From: UBA1181 sp963626555
GTDB taxonomy: Bacteria > Bacteroidota > Bacteroidia > Bacteroidales > Paludibacteraceae
NCBI GenBank assembly: GCA_963626555.1
Contig: CAVFXQ010000021.1
Coordinates: forward strand, 1 to 46,547
DNA length: 46,547 nucleotides
Direction of reading: 5' to 3'
Shown here: positions 8,674-17,579 of the stretch, piece by piece
Numbering within the stretch: the first letter of the stretch is position 1
Layout of the letters: each line of letters begins with the position of its first letter
Notes under the pieces: generated by a model
Database searches by the model: none
Told to the model about the DNA's origin: nothing
What the model saw: the letters and a program-made list of their open reading frames with translations, nothing else
Translations under genes and position numbers: made by a program

Positions 8674-9434
8674 TTGAGGTAAAGAATGTCATAAAGTCGT
8701 TTGACGGGAATGTGGTATTGAAAAATGTGTCGACAGTGTTCGAGACAGGCAAGACGAACCTCATTATTGGTCAGAGCGGATCGGGAAAAACCGTGTTGAT
8801 GAAGAGTGTCGTAGGCATTCATAGGGTGGATTCGGGCGAGATTCTCTATGACGGGCGAAATATTACGAAGATGCAACGTAAGGAAATTAATTTGTTGCGT
8901 CGTGAGATTGGAATGTTGTTTCAGGGGTCGGCTTTGTTCGACTCTATGACGGTGTTGCAGAATGTGATGTTTCCGTTAGAGATGTTTTCTCATGATATGA
9001 CGAAGGATCAGATGTTAGAGAGAGCCAAATTTTGCTTAGAGAGGGTGGAACTCTCGCATGCGTTGAATTTGTTTCCATCGGAAATAAGTGGCGGAATGCA
9101 GAAACGTGCGGCGATTGCGCGTGCCATTGTTTTGAATCCAAAGTATCTTTTTTGTGATGAACCCAATTCGGGTTTGGATCCGAAAACGTCTCTTCTGATA
9201 GACCAACTGATACAAGACATTACCCATGAGTTTAATATCACAACGATTGTAAACACCCACGATATGAACTCGGTTATGGAGATTGGTGAGAATATTGCCT
9301 TTATCTATAAAGGAGAAAAGGCCTGGCAAGGCACAAAAGATCAGATTTTTGACACGGGATGTGAACAATTAGAGAAATTTGTCTTTGCTTCTAATCTTTT
9401 CAAGAAGGTAAAGGAGGCTCATTTACAGAAATAA
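8670..9434 (+). CDS. mlaF: MlaF-family ABC transporter ATP-binding protein
   Basis: The 254-residue ATPase has Walker A IIGQSGSGKTVLMKS, a Q-loop in GMLFQGSALFDSMTV (the FQ.GALFDS signature is characteristic of MlaF), the signature SEISGGMQKRAAIARAI, Walker B YLFCDEPNSGLDP, and the H-switch in VNTHDMNSVMEIGE. It would power lipid movement by the permease encoded just upstream, whose stop codon it overlaps. No MCE-domain (MlaD) gene follows; the next gene encodes a small unrelated membrane protein. The substrate-binding component must therefore be encoded elsewhere, or the complex uses a different partner. Confidence 0.93.
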   Translation: MIEVKNVIKSFDGNVVLKNVSTVFETGKTNLIIGQSGSGKTVLMKSVVGIHRVDSGEILYDGRNITKMQRKEINLLRREIGMLFQGSALFDSMTVLQNVMFPLEMFSHDMTKDQMLERAKFCLERVELSHALNLFPSEISGGMQKRAAIARAIVLNPKYLFCDEPNSGLDPKTSLLIDQLIQDITHEFNITTIVNTHDMNSVMEIGENIAFIYKGEKAWQGTKDQIFDTGCEQLEKFVFASNLFKKVKEAHLQK

Positions 9435-9453
9435 AGTCAAAAAACGTAAGAAT

Positions 9454-9729
9454 ATGGCTATATTTAATTTTTTCAAAACCCCGAAGATACGTCAGTATCA
9501 TCACGAGTTTATCTATTATGACCCTAAGAAGGAAGAGAGAGAAGAGCGTGTGAAAAGGGTCCGCGAAGAGATTGAATGTGAGAAGAATGGACAACAGCCT
9601 CACATTCTTCGGAAGGGTGTGTTCCAAGAACAACGTACGACGAATAAGGCATCCGCACAGTCGCGCAACATTCGCCTGATGATTCTTATCGTGGCGGTCG
9701 TGGCTCTTTTGATGTGGTATATGAAATAA
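9454..9729 (+). CDS. Small tail-anchored hypothetical protein
   Basis: I do not recognise a named function for this 91-residue protein. The first ~70 residues are hydrophilic and very rich in Glu, Arg and Lys (KKEEREERVKRVREEIE forms a likely helix). The last ~18 residues (IRLMILIVAVVALLMWY) form a single membrane helix ending almost at the C-terminus, so it should be anchored with the charged part in the cytoplasm. It begins 19 bases after mlaF and ends 7 bases before mutL, so it is very likely translated as part of the operon. The reading frame is convincing because of this packing and its clear topology. Confidence 0.75.
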   Translation: MAIFNFFKTPKIRQYHHEFIYYDPKKEEREERVKRVREEIECEKNGQQPHILRKGVFQEQRTTNKASAQSRNIRLMILIVAVVALLMWYMK

Positions 9730-9736
9730 AAAACTG

Positions 9737-11632
9737 ATGAGTGATATTATTCACGTTCTACCCGATAATGTGGCGAATCAAATCGCCGCAGGTGAGGTTG
9801 TGCAACGGCCAGCTTCTGTCTTAAAGGAATTAGTTGAAAATGCTATTGATGCAGAAGCAACTTCCGTAACGATCATTGTGAAAGACGCCGGGCGCACTCT
9901 TTTGCAGGTTGTTGACGATGGCAAGGGAATGAGTGAGACGGATGCCCGCCTTTGCTTTGAACGTCATGCTACTTCTAAGATTTCTTCGGCAGACGACCTT
10001 TTCTCGCTGCATACGATGGGATTTAGAGGCGAGGCTTTGCCTTCTATTTGTTCTGTTTCTCAGTTAGAGTTGCGTACTAAACGTATGGAGGACGAGATGG
10101 GTACGGCGGTAGTGTTGAATGGTGGCGAGTTTGAAAGCCAGTCGCCCGTGGCTTGTCCGAAAGGAACAAGCATTTCTGTGAAGAATTTATTTTTCAATGT
10201 GCCTGCTCGTCGCAAATTTTTGAAATCAAACAATACGGAATTCACACATATTGAGCGAGAGTTTTTTCGCATCGCTTTGGTGAATCCGCAGGTGAAGTTT
10301 GAACTTTACAACAATGATAAGCTCGTCTACCATCTCAATGTTGGATCGTTGCGCGAACGCATTGTCGCTGTCTATGGCAAGAGCATCAATGCGCAACTCT
10401 ATGCGGTGAACGTCAATACGACGGTGGCGAAGATAGGAGGCTATGTGGGAAAGCCAGAGACGGCGAAGAAAAATAACGAACATCAATATTTCTTCGTGAA
10501 TGGTCGTTACATGCGTCATCCTTATTTCCATAAAGCTATTGCGCAAGCCTACGAACGATTGGTGCCTGCGGGAACCTCTCCCGACTATTTCATCTATTTT
10601 GAAATAGATCCGTCGAAGATAGATGTCAATATACATCCAACGAAGACAGAAATTAAGTTTGAAGAGGAACAGACGATTTGGCCTATTCTTCTGGCGGGAG
10701 TTCGTGAGACATTAGGAAAATTCAATGTGGTGCAGTCGCTCGACTTTGATCATGGAGACGATGTCTTTTCAGCGAATTCCTTTTTCAGTACCAACAATCG
10801 AGTAACACCCCCAACTTCGTTAAAGCCTACGATAGACCCTAACTATAACCCTTTCAAAATTACGGGTTCGCAAGGGTCGGCGCAGAGTCGTGCCAACATG
10901 CAGAACTGGGATAAGCTATATGATGATTTTGAGTCGCAGGGAATTTCAAATAGAGGTGATACACCGACATCAAGCAGTTCGTTTATGTCTGATTTTGATG
11001 AATCGCTACCTTCTGCTTCCTATTCGCCGATTCAAGGAGAGGATGAAAATAATCTCGATTTGGAAGGAGAAGAGAATAAGATCTATTGTTTGCAGTTTAA
11101 AAACAAGTATATCGTTACGATAACGCGTTCTGGTTTGCTTTGCATAGATCAACATAGAGCGCATGTGAAGGTGTTGTATGAGCGATATCGTAAGAGTATG
11201 GAAGCACGAAAGGGTATTTCTCAGAAGTTGATGTTTCCATTTCGAATTGATGTTGTGGAGTCTGATGCTCTGTTTCTCAAAGAGATGGGTGAAAATCTGA
11301 AATTTTTAGGTTTTGATTTGTCTGATTTAGGAGGAGGTTCATTCTCGGTGAGTGGCATACCGTCAGATTGTTCGGAAGCCGATGCTAAAGAGTATTTGTA
11401 TGAGTTGGTGGATGCTTTCCGACAGGGAATAAAAATAGAAGACCGTTCGGAACGAGTTGCAATGAAATTAGCAGAGGTTTCTGCTGTGAAGGCGGGCAAA
11501 AGAATGACGGAGAGTGAGATGATGGGGCTCGTTTCCCAGTTGTTTTCTCTTCCTCTGACAGACTTTACCGTGGATGGCAGACCGATTATTGCTGTTTTTT
11601 CGCAGGAAGAAATTGATAAGAAATTGAAATAA
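9737..11632 (+). CDS. mutL: DNA mismatch repair protein MutL
   Basis: The 631-residue protein couples mismatch recognition by MutS to strand processing. The N-terminal GHKL ATPase is complete: ENAIDAEATSVTI (motif I), DDGKGM (motif II), RHATSKI and TMGFRGEALPSI (motif III), then an S5-like transducer domain to about residue 335. A poorly conserved linker (about 340-450) leads to a dimerisation domain. The C-terminal domain carries DQHRAHVKVLYE where endonuclease-active MutL proteins have DQHAxxExxxxE, so the second acidic position is Val. The place of the zinc-binding CPHGRP motif reads VDGRPI. This suggests an endonuclease-deficient C-terminus. It starts 7 bases after the tail-anchored protein gene, within the run that begins at 7145. 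Confidence 0.95.
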   Translation: MSDIIHVLPDNVANQIAAGEVVQRPASVLKELVENAIDAEATSVTIIVKDAGRTLLQVVDDGKGMSETDARLCFERHATSKISSADDLFSLHTMGFRGEALPSICSVSQLELRTKRMEDEMGTAVVLNGGEFESQSPVACPKGTSISVKNLFFNVPARRKFLKSNNTEFTHIEREFFRIALVNPQVKFELYNNDKLVYHLNVGSLRERIVAVYGKSINAQLYAVNVNTTVAKIGGYVGKPETAKKNNEHQYFFVNGRYMRHPYFHKAIAQAYERLVPAGTSPDYFIYFEIDPSKIDVNIHPTKTEIKFEEEQTIWPILLAGVRETLGKFNVVQSLDFDHGDDVFSANSFFSTNNRVTPPTSLKPTIDPNYNPFKITGSQGSAQSRANMQNWDKLYDDFESQGISNRGDTPTSSSSFMSDFDESLPSASYSPIQGEDENNLDLEGEENKIYCLQFKNKYIVTITRSGLLCIDQHRAHVKVLYERYRKSMEARKGISQKLMFPFRIDVVESDALFLKEMGENLKFLGFDLSDLGGGSFSVSGIPSDCSEADAKEYLYELVDAFRQGIKIEDRSERVAMKLAEVSAVKAGKRMTESEMMGLVSQLFSLPLTDFTVDGRPIIAVFSQEEIDKKLK

Positions 11633-11653
11633 AATAGATAATTGCAACAGGTT

Positions 11654-12103
11654 ATGCCGAAGAAAGAGGAAATAACAGAAGTTCGCATAGACAAATGGAT
11701 GTGGGCGGTGCGATTGTTTAAAACACGGTCGTTGGCAGCGGATGCGTGCAAGAAAGGGAAGGTGTTGTTAGGTGGCTCTGCTGCGAAAGCATCGCGAAAC
11801 GTTAAAGTAGGTGATGTCGTACAGGTGAAACGTCCGCCGATAACCTACTCGTTCAAGGTTTTGGCTCTTAGCGAGAATAGAATGGGAGCAAAGTTAGTTC
11901 CCGATTTTATGGAGAATGTAACTCCGCCTGAGCAATTAGAGGCGTTGGAAATGAGTCGTTTCAGTGCCTTTGGTGTAAGAGACAGAGGAGCGGGAAGACC
12001 GACGAAGAAGGATCGTCGCGATATGGAGTCGTATATGGAAGTAGACGGAGATTTTTCTTTCTTCGACTTTGACGACGATGAGGAATATGAAAACGATAAA
12101 TGA
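11654..12103 (+). CDS. S4-domain RNA-binding protein (Hsp15/YrfH-like)
   Basis: The 149-residue protein is read from ATG 11654; an in-frame TTG at 11642 would add four residues and is less likely. Residues about 8-65 form an S4 RNA-binding domain (VRIDKWMWAVRLFKTRSLAADACKKG, then VGDVVQVKR). The C-terminal part is conserved in Hsp15-like proteins (FSAFGVRDRGAGRPTKKDRRD) and ends in a very acidic tail. E. coli Hsp15 binds the 50S subunit carrying a stalled peptidyl-tRNA; a similar ribosome-rescue or ribosome-quality role is inferred here. It lies 21 bases after mutL and 18 bases before the DUF4924 gene. Confidence 0.88.
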   Translation: MPKKEEITEVRIDKWMWAVRLFKTRSLAADACKKGKVLLGGSAAKASRNVKVGDVVQVKRPPITYSFKVLALSENRMGAKLVPDFMENVTPPEQLEALEMSRFSAFGVRDRGAGRPTKKDRRDMESYMEVDGDFSFFDFDDDEEYENDK

Positions 12104-12121
12104 AAAGTGTAGAGGAATAAA

Positions 12122-12676
12122 ATGATTATAGCGAATCAAAAAAAAGAAGAAAACATAGCCGAGTATGTCCTCTATATGTGGCAGTTGGAGGACATTCTGA
12201 GAAGTTGCAATTTAGATATTGAGCAGATACAGAAAACCCTCGTCGACCAATATCAGCAGCCAGATGAGGTGAAAGCAAAGATTCGTGCCTGGTATGACAA
12301 CCTTGTTGAAATGATGAAATTGGAGCATATAGAGAAAGAAGGACATCTTCAAATCATTATCAACACGGTCAATGATATGAATGAACTGCATAACGAATTG
12401 TTGCAGACACCTAAAGAAATTCAGTATAATGCGTTGTTTTTCAGAACACTGCCTTGCTTAATTGAGTTTAGAGGAAAGTTGCATGCAGGAGCAGAAATGA
12501 ATGATATTCATCTTTCTTTGCATGCGTTGTACGCAGTGCTATTATTGAAAATACAAAAGAAAGAGGTTACAAAGGAGACAATGACGGCTGTTCAACAAAT
12601 CAGCAATTTTTTAAGAGTCCTTTCCGAGAAATATAAAATATGGAGCAAGGAGGATGAAAATGAATTTGAAAGATGA
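12122..12676 (+). CDS. DUF4924 family protein
   Basis: The 184-residue, all-helical cytoplasmic protein shows the DUF4924 pattern known only from Bacteroidota: an N-terminal IANQKKEENIAEYVLYMWQLEDILR, a middle HLQIIINTVNDMNELHNELL, and LHALYAVLLLKIQKKEVT near the C-terminus. Function is unknown. There is no signal peptide or membrane segment. It is the last gene of the run starting at 7145, with 18 bases between it and the S4 protein gene. The 111-base gap that follows holds a weak AACTCT/AGAGTT hairpin near 12725-12743, without a T-run. Confidence 0.8.
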   Translation: MIIANQKKEENIAEYVLYMWQLEDILRSCNLDIEQIQKTLVDQYQQPDEVKAKIRAWYDNLVEMMKLEHIEKEGHLQIIINTVNDMNELHNELLQTPKEIQYNALFFRTLPCLIEFRGKLHAGAEMNDIHLSLHALYAVLLLKIQKKEVTKETMTAVQQISNFLRVLSEKYKIWSKEDENEFER

Positions 12677-12787
12677 CCCTTCTCTCCTAACTTTTGCCGA
12701 TTGAATTTTGCAAGAATCTGAAAAAACTCTACTTTAGAGAGTTAAATTGTCTGTTGAAGAGAATCTTAAAAATAAAGAAATATAATT

Positions 12788-14434
12788 ATGGCTGTAGAAT
12801 TTAAGTATGCTCCGATGTTCCAATGTGGAAAGGACGAAACGGAGTATTATTTGTTGACGAAAGATTATGTGTCGGTTGGAGATTTTGAGGGGCATCCTAT
12901 CTTGAAAATACAGAAGGAAGGTCTTACTCTTTTGGCTCAGCAAGCATTCCACGATGTTGAGTTTATGCTCCGTCGTGCGCATAATGAGCAGGTAGCTGCC
13001 ATCTTGAAAGATCCTGAAGCTTCGGAGAACGACAAGTACGTTGCACTTCAGTTCCTCCGCAATGCCGAGGTGGCTTGCAAAGGCATATTGCCTTTCTGTC
13101 AGGACACTGGTACTGCTATCATCCACGGAGAAAAAGGTCAGCAGGTGTGGACTGGCTTCGAGGACGAAGAGGCACTCTCTCGTGGTGTGTTCAACACTTT
13201 CACAAACGACAACCTGCGCTACTCGCAGAATGCTCCGTTGAATATGTACGATGAGGTGAATACGAAGTGTAACCTCCCCGCACAGATCGATATTGAGGCT
13301 GTAGAAGGTGAAGAATATCGTTTTGTTATGGTTGCGAAGGGTGGTGGATCTGCCAATAAGACCTATTTCTACCCAATGACGAAGGCCACTATCCAAAACG
13401 AGGGTACTTTGCTTCCGTTCTTGGTAGAGAAGATGAAGAGTTTGGGTACTGCCGCTTGTCCTCCGTACCATATCGCTTTCGTTATTGGAGGAACCTCTGC
13501 CGAGAAGAACTTGCTCACTGTGAAATTGGCTTCTATCAAATATTACGATAATCTGCCAACTACGGGCGACGAGACAGGACGTGCATTCCGTGACATTGAC
13601 TTGGAGAATAAGCTCTTGGACGAGGCACACAAGATTGGATTGGGTGCACAGTTCGGAGGAAAAGCTTTAGCACATGACATTCGTGTGATTCGTTTGCCTC
13701 GCCACGGCGCATCTTGTCCTATCGGAATGGGAGTCAGCTGTTCGGCAGACCGTAACATCAAGGCCAAGATCAATAAAGACGGAATCTGGATCGAGAAGAT
13801 GGATTCAAACCCATCAGAATTGATTCCTGCTGAATACGCAAAGGCGGGTGAAGGAGGCAACAGCATCGTCATTGATTTGGATAAAGGAATTGACTCTGTT
13901 CGCAAAGAATTGTCTAAATATCCTGTAAGCACACGTGTCAATTTGAAAGGTACGATCATCGTAGCTCGTGATATTGCACACGCTAAACTAAAGGCTCGCT
14001 TGGATGCTGGTGAAGGGTTGCCTGACTACTTCAAGAAATACCCTGTACTCTATGCTGGTCCTGCTAAGACTCCAGAAGGATATCCTTGTGGATCTATGGG
14101 ACCGACCACTGCCAACCGTATGGACCCATACGTTGACGAGTTCCAAGAGAATGGAGCTTCTCTTGTCATGATTGCCAAAGGAAATCGTTCGGATGTGGTG
14201 ACCAACGCCTGCCAGAAACATGGCGGTTTCTACTTAGGTACGATCGGTGGTGTGGCTGCGGTTTTATCGAAGAGTAGTATTAAGAGCATCGAATGTGTGG
14301 AATACCCAGAGTTGGGAATGGAAGCCGTTTGGAAGATTCAAGTGGAAGATTTCCCTGCATTTATTTTGGTAGACGATAAGGGCAACGACTTCTTCAAGCA
14401 GTTGAAGCCTTGGACACCTTTGTGTAAGAAATAA
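12788..14434 (+). CDS. fumA: Fumarate hydratase, class I (4Fe-4S)
   Basis: This 548-residue enzyme interconverts fumarate and malate in the cytoplasm, serving the TCA cycle or, in anaerobic Bacteroidota, the reductive route to succinate. It is a single chain containing both halves of the class I enzyme. Three Cys residues match the iron-sulfur ligands of E. coli FumA: Cys104 (LPFCQDTGT), Cys224 (TAACPPYHIAFVIGG) and Cys318 (GMGVSCSADRNIKAK). The C-terminal half has the domain with YAGPAKTPEGYPCGSMGPTTA. The oxygen-labile cluster fits an anaerobic lifestyle. It is flanked by a non-coding gap upstream and a terminator at 14441-14488, so it is probably transcribed alone. Confidence 0.96.
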   Translation: MAVEFKYAPMFQCGKDETEYYLLTKDYVSVGDFEGHPILKIQKEGLTLLAQQAFHDVEFMLRRAHNEQVAAILKDPEASENDKYVALQFLRNAEVACKGILPFCQDTGTAIIHGEKGQQVWTGFEDEEALSRGVFNTFTNDNLRYSQNAPLNMYDEVNTKCNLPAQIDIEAVEGEEYRFVMVAKGGGSANKTYFYPMTKATIQNEGTLLPFLVEKMKSLGTAACPPYHIAFVIGGTSAEKNLLTVKLASIKYYDNLPTTGDETGRAFRDIDLENKLLDEAHKIGLGAQFGGKALAHDIRVIRLPRHGASCPIGMGVSCSADRNIKAKINKDGIWIEKMDSNPSELIPAEYAKAGEGGNSIVIDLDKGIDSVRKELSKYPVSTRVNLKGTIIVARDIAHAKLKARLDAGEGLPDYFKKYPVLYAGPAKTPEGYPCGSMGPTTANRMDPYVDEFQENGASLVMIAKGNRSDVVTNACQKHGGFYLGTIGGVAAVLSKSSIKSIECVEYPELGMEAVWKIQVEDFPAFILVDDKGNDFFKQLKPWTPLCKK

Positions 14435-14440
14435 TCCATA

Positions 14441-14488
14441 AGGAGAGGCACGATTCGTTTGTTTTGAGTTGTGCCTTTCCTCGTTTTT
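14441..14488 (+). terminator. Intrinsic terminator after fumarase
   Basis: AGGAGAGGCAC (14441-14451) pairs with GTGCCTTTCCT (14471-14481), 11 bp with one G-T wobble, followed by CG and five T residues. Confidence 0.7.
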
Positions 14489-14518
14489 ATATTATTGGAC
14501 GTTAAATTTAAAAAGCCC

Positions 14519-17359
14519 ATGAAAAAAATGTTTTACTTAAAGAAACTGTGTGTAGCTCTGATGCTTCTTTGCTTCGGATACGGCACAACGTTTGCTTCGA
14601 CAGCTACTTCGCCTTGTACGGCGGACGCTACGGAGGCAGCACAAAAACTGTATAGTTTCTTGCTCTCCAATTATGGCACGAAAACCATTTCTGGAGCTAT
14701 GACGGGAGACAACAGCTCTGCAACCACTCTGGCAGATCAGCCAGACTTGTCTTACCTTTACCAAAATGATGGAGGTAAATATCCTGTGATGGTGGGTTTT
14801 GATTTTTTGATGACAACTGGAAAATCTCAGGACGTTGGTTGGTTCTCAACTTTCAGCAACAATGTCATTACGATGGCAAAAGAAACATGGAAAAAAGGTG
14901 GAATCCCTTCTTTCTGTTGGCATTGGCGCGACCCTAGTCACACGGTGGAGAGCTATAGCGACACTATCGTCTCTAAAGGATATTGGGATTTTACCAAAGC
15001 ATTCACCGAGACAGGTGGAACAGAGTGGAATACCTCTTCGGATGAGTACAAGTACATGATTACGGATATTGATCGTGTGGCCGACCAACTCCTCAAATTG
15101 CAGAAAAGCGGTGTGGCTGTGATATGGAGACCATTGCACGAGGCTGCAGGACGTTGGTTCTGGTGGAGCGCAACATGTACTTCAGACCAATACATTGCCC
15201 TTTGGAAACTTGTTTATAATGAAATGGTCAATGTAAAAGGTGTGAAGAACTGTATTTGGGTATGGACAATTGAGAGAAGTAAGGAAAGATGTCAGCAGAC
15301 CAATGATTGGTCTTCTCCTGCGACTTTGGTCAGCTCTTGGTATCCAGGCGATGAATATGTAGACATTATCGGTGTGGATGTGTACAAACGAGGCTCAAAT
15401 ACATCGGCTTCAGATTTCTACAATAAAATTGTAGAGGAGATGGGCGATAACAAGATAATTACATTGTCTGAGACAGACTATATTCCAGACATTACCAACA
15501 TGCAGAATGATGGTGCAATGTGGAGTTGGTGGATGCCTTGGGATCAGTCTTGGTCTAATATGTATGAAAAGACTTCTGCGGATGTTTGGAAAACTAATAT
15601 GGCCTCGGAATATGTCATCACCTTGGATGAGATGGAAGACTGGGGCACATACGTTGAGGAGGAGGTCGTAGATCCTTGTGATGCACAAACTGACCTTCGC
15701 AAAGAAGCAGAATGCGCTGATTATAGTGGTGTTGTTGTAACCAATGACGCTATGTCTGGTGGAAAAGGTATCAGCATACAAGAAGATGCAGGATATATCA
15801 ACTTCACATTTAATGTTCCTTCAGCAGGCACATACAAGGTGATTGTTGGAGATTTAGGTATTTACGGAGGAAAACAATATAATGTTGTTGTCGGTTCTGC
15901 GTCGGGAAATATCACAACTGTAGAATCTTCGGAAACTGTTGAGTACGATGGTGGTTCATATCGTATGTCTGCCGGCGAAGTAACGGTAAGTATTAAACCA
16001 TCTTGGACTTGGTTCGTAGTGGACTATGTGCGTTTGGAACTTGACACCGAAGCTGATGCTCCTGTAACGCCATCTGCTTCATTGGTAACTCCAAATTCAA
16101 CCGAATCTGCCCAGAAATTGTATAACTTCCTCGTAACTAACTGGGGTAAGAAAACCATTTCTGGTTTTATGACAGGAAGCATGGATGGAGCCACTACTTC
16201 ATCAGAAATCACAGATCACGAAGATGTTCAAGCGGTCTATACACGAAGTGGAAAATACCCTGCTTTAGTAGGTTTCGACTTTATGAACGCAACAGGAAAG
16301 TCGGTTAATGAGAACAATAGTTGGTATCTCAATTATACGAATGTGGCTATTGCCTTGGCAAAAAAATTGTGGAAGAAAGGTGGTATTCCTGCGTTTACAT
16401 GGCACTGGCGTTCACCATCTTACGCAACGGATGGCTTCTACGTTATAGAACAGTCGGACGCCAATAATCAAACCGATTTCAACTTCACAGAGGCAATGAA
16501 TGCAGATGGCACATGGAACACGACTTCTACATATTATAAGAATATGATTGCCGACATTGACAAAGTAGCTGACTATTTCTTGGATTTGCAAGAAGAGGGT
16601 GTCGCTGCCATTTTCCGTCCAGTGCATGAGGCAAGTGGTGCTTGGTTCTGGTGGGGTACACAAGGCGGCGCAAACTACGCTAAACTCTACCAATTGGTTT
16701 ATAATGAGATGGTCAATGTGAAAGGTGTGAAGAACCTTGTTTGGGTTTGGAACCCTGAATATGCTACAGATTCAGACTGGAATCCAGGTACAGAATACTA
16801 CGATGTCGTTTCTATTGATATCTATAACAATGCGAAGGATTATCAAAGTAACTATGTGGCATTCAATAATTTGAAGAAATTAACTTCTAATAATAAATTG
16901 ATTGCGCTTTCTGAAAATGGACCAGTGCCTGATGTTGACGATTGCTACGACAATGGTGCAACTTGGAGTTGGTGGATGCCTTGGTATCAGTCATGGAGTG
17001 GAAATTTTGCCGACCAAACCGAGACGACACAGTGGAAGAAAGTGATGGAAGACGAACGTATCATCACTTTGGAGGATATGGTTGCATGGAGTGAATATGT
17101 TATTTCAGACGTTGTTGAGACAAGTGCGACGACCTCTGTTTCTGTCTATCCCACATTGATAGAAAATGGTTTCACTGTAAAAACAGAAAAGGAGGCAGTC
17201 GTGGATGTCTACTCAGTGGACGGTCAGTCGGTTATCAAAAAAACTGTTGCCGCAGGTGAGACCTACGTTGATATGAGCCAATGCAAATATGGAGTGTATG
17301 TTGTTGTCGTTGGTTACGACAATTTACCATACATTACTAGGTTGGTGAAGAAATTTTAA
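14519..17359 (+). CDS. Secreted double GH26 glycoside hydrolase with central CBM and T9SS sorting domain
   Basis: The protein has 946 residues from ATG 14519; an in-frame GTG at 14471 lies inside the terminator stem and is rejected. A signal peptide (KKLCVALMLLCFGYGTTFA) is followed by a first GH26 barrel (about 35-380) with acid/base Glu208 in WRPLHEAAGRWFWW and likely nucleophile Glu318 in ITLSETDY. Residues about 385-510 look like a CBM35/CBM6-type sandwich (EAECADYSG... to WFVVDYVRLE). A second GH26 barrel (about 525-865) has Glu704 in FRPVHEASGAWFWW and Glu799 in IALSENGPVPD. The end (about 875-946) is a type A T9SS sorting domain with VYPT...V.VYS.DGQ and a basic terminus (RLVKKF). GH26 enzymes are mostly beta-mannanases. 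Both catalytic pairs are intact, so both barrels may be active. It is monocistronic, with a terminator at 17425. Confidence 0.93.
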   Translation: MKKMFYLKKLCVALMLLCFGYGTTFASTATSPCTADATEAAQKLYSFLLSNYGTKTISGAMTGDNSSATTLADQPDLSYLYQNDGGKYPVMVGFDFLMTTGKSQDVGWFSTFSNNVITMAKETWKKGGIPSFCWHWRDPSHTVESYSDTIVSKGYWDFTKAFTETGGTEWNTSSDEYKYMITDIDRVADQLLKLQKSGVAVIWRPLHEAAGRWFWWSATCTSDQYIALWKLVYNEMVNVKGVKNCIWVWTIERSKERCQQTNDWSSPATLVSSWYPGDEYVDIIGVDVYKRGSNTSASDFYNKIVEEMGDNKIITLSETDYIPDITNMQNDGAMWSWWMPWDQSWSNMYEKTSADVWKTNMASEYVITLDEMEDWGTYVEEEVVDPCDAQTDLRKEAECADYSGVVVTNDAMSGGKGISIQEDAGYINFTFNVPSAGTYKVIVGDLGIYGGKQYNVVVGSASGNITTVESSETVEYDGGSYRMSAGEVTVSIKPSWTWFVVDYVRLELDTEADAPVTPSASLVTPNSTESAQKLYNFLVTNWGKKTISGFMTGSMDGATTSSEITDHEDVQAVYTRSGKYPALVGFDFMNATGKSVNENNSWYLNYTNVAIALAKKLWKKGGIPAFTWHWRSPSYATDGFYVIEQSDANNQTDFNFTEAMNADGTWNTTSTYYKNMIADIDKVADYFLDLQEEGVAAIFRPVHEASGAWFWWGTQGGANYAKLYQLVYNEMVNVKGVKNLVWVWNPEYATDSDWNPGTEYYDVVSIDIYNNAKDYQSNYVAFNNLKKLTSNNKLIALSENGPVPDVDDCYDNGATWSWWMPWYQSWSGNFADQTETTQWKKVMEDERIITLEDMVAWSEYVISDVVETSATTSVSVYPTLIENGFTVKTEKEAVVDVYSVDGQSVIKKTVAAGETYVDMSQCKYGVYVVVVGYDNLPYITRLVKKF

Positions 17360-17424
17360 AAGGTAAATTCACAACTGTTGAGGCTTATGCAGTAAGTTTT
17401 GATATGTCGTGAATATATGAGAAG

Positions 17425-17454
17425 AAAGGCGATGTCAAATAGACATCGCCTTTT
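17425..17454 (+). terminator. Intrinsic terminator after the GH26 gene
   Basis: AAAGGCGATGTC and GACATCGCCTTT form a perfect 12-bp stem with a 5-base loop (AAATA). The 3' arm ends in a four-T run; the A/T-rich stem base makes it potentially bidirectional. Confidence 0.88.
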
Positions 17455-17502
17455 GTTGTAATGCTTGTAGACTATATGGCGTGAAATCTGCATTGATTTC
17501 GC

Positions 17503-17510
17503 TAAATTTG
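17503..17510 (+). promoter_or_regulatory. -7 box upstream of the EpsG-like gene
   Basis: TAAATTTG matches TAnnTTTG and lies 69 bases before ATG 17580, just after the terminator of the GH26 gene. No convincing TTTG is seen at -33. Confidence 0.45.
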
Positions 17511-17579
17511 CAAGGTTTTTAAAATTTGATGCAATCGATAAAAAAATAAATTTTGCATCTGGGCTATGTGTTTATAGAT

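Noticed and set aside
12734..13630. A 298-codon open frame on the minus strand
   Set aside because: It lies almost wholly antisense to the fumarase gene, has low-complexity composition without domains, and the fumarase frame has all three cluster cysteines; it is a shadow.
14441..17359. A polysaccharide utilisation locus around the GH26 gene
   Set aside because: No SusC/SusD pair, hybrid sensor or other CAZyme gene adjoins it; both neighbours are housekeeping or unrelated genes and terminators isolate it.
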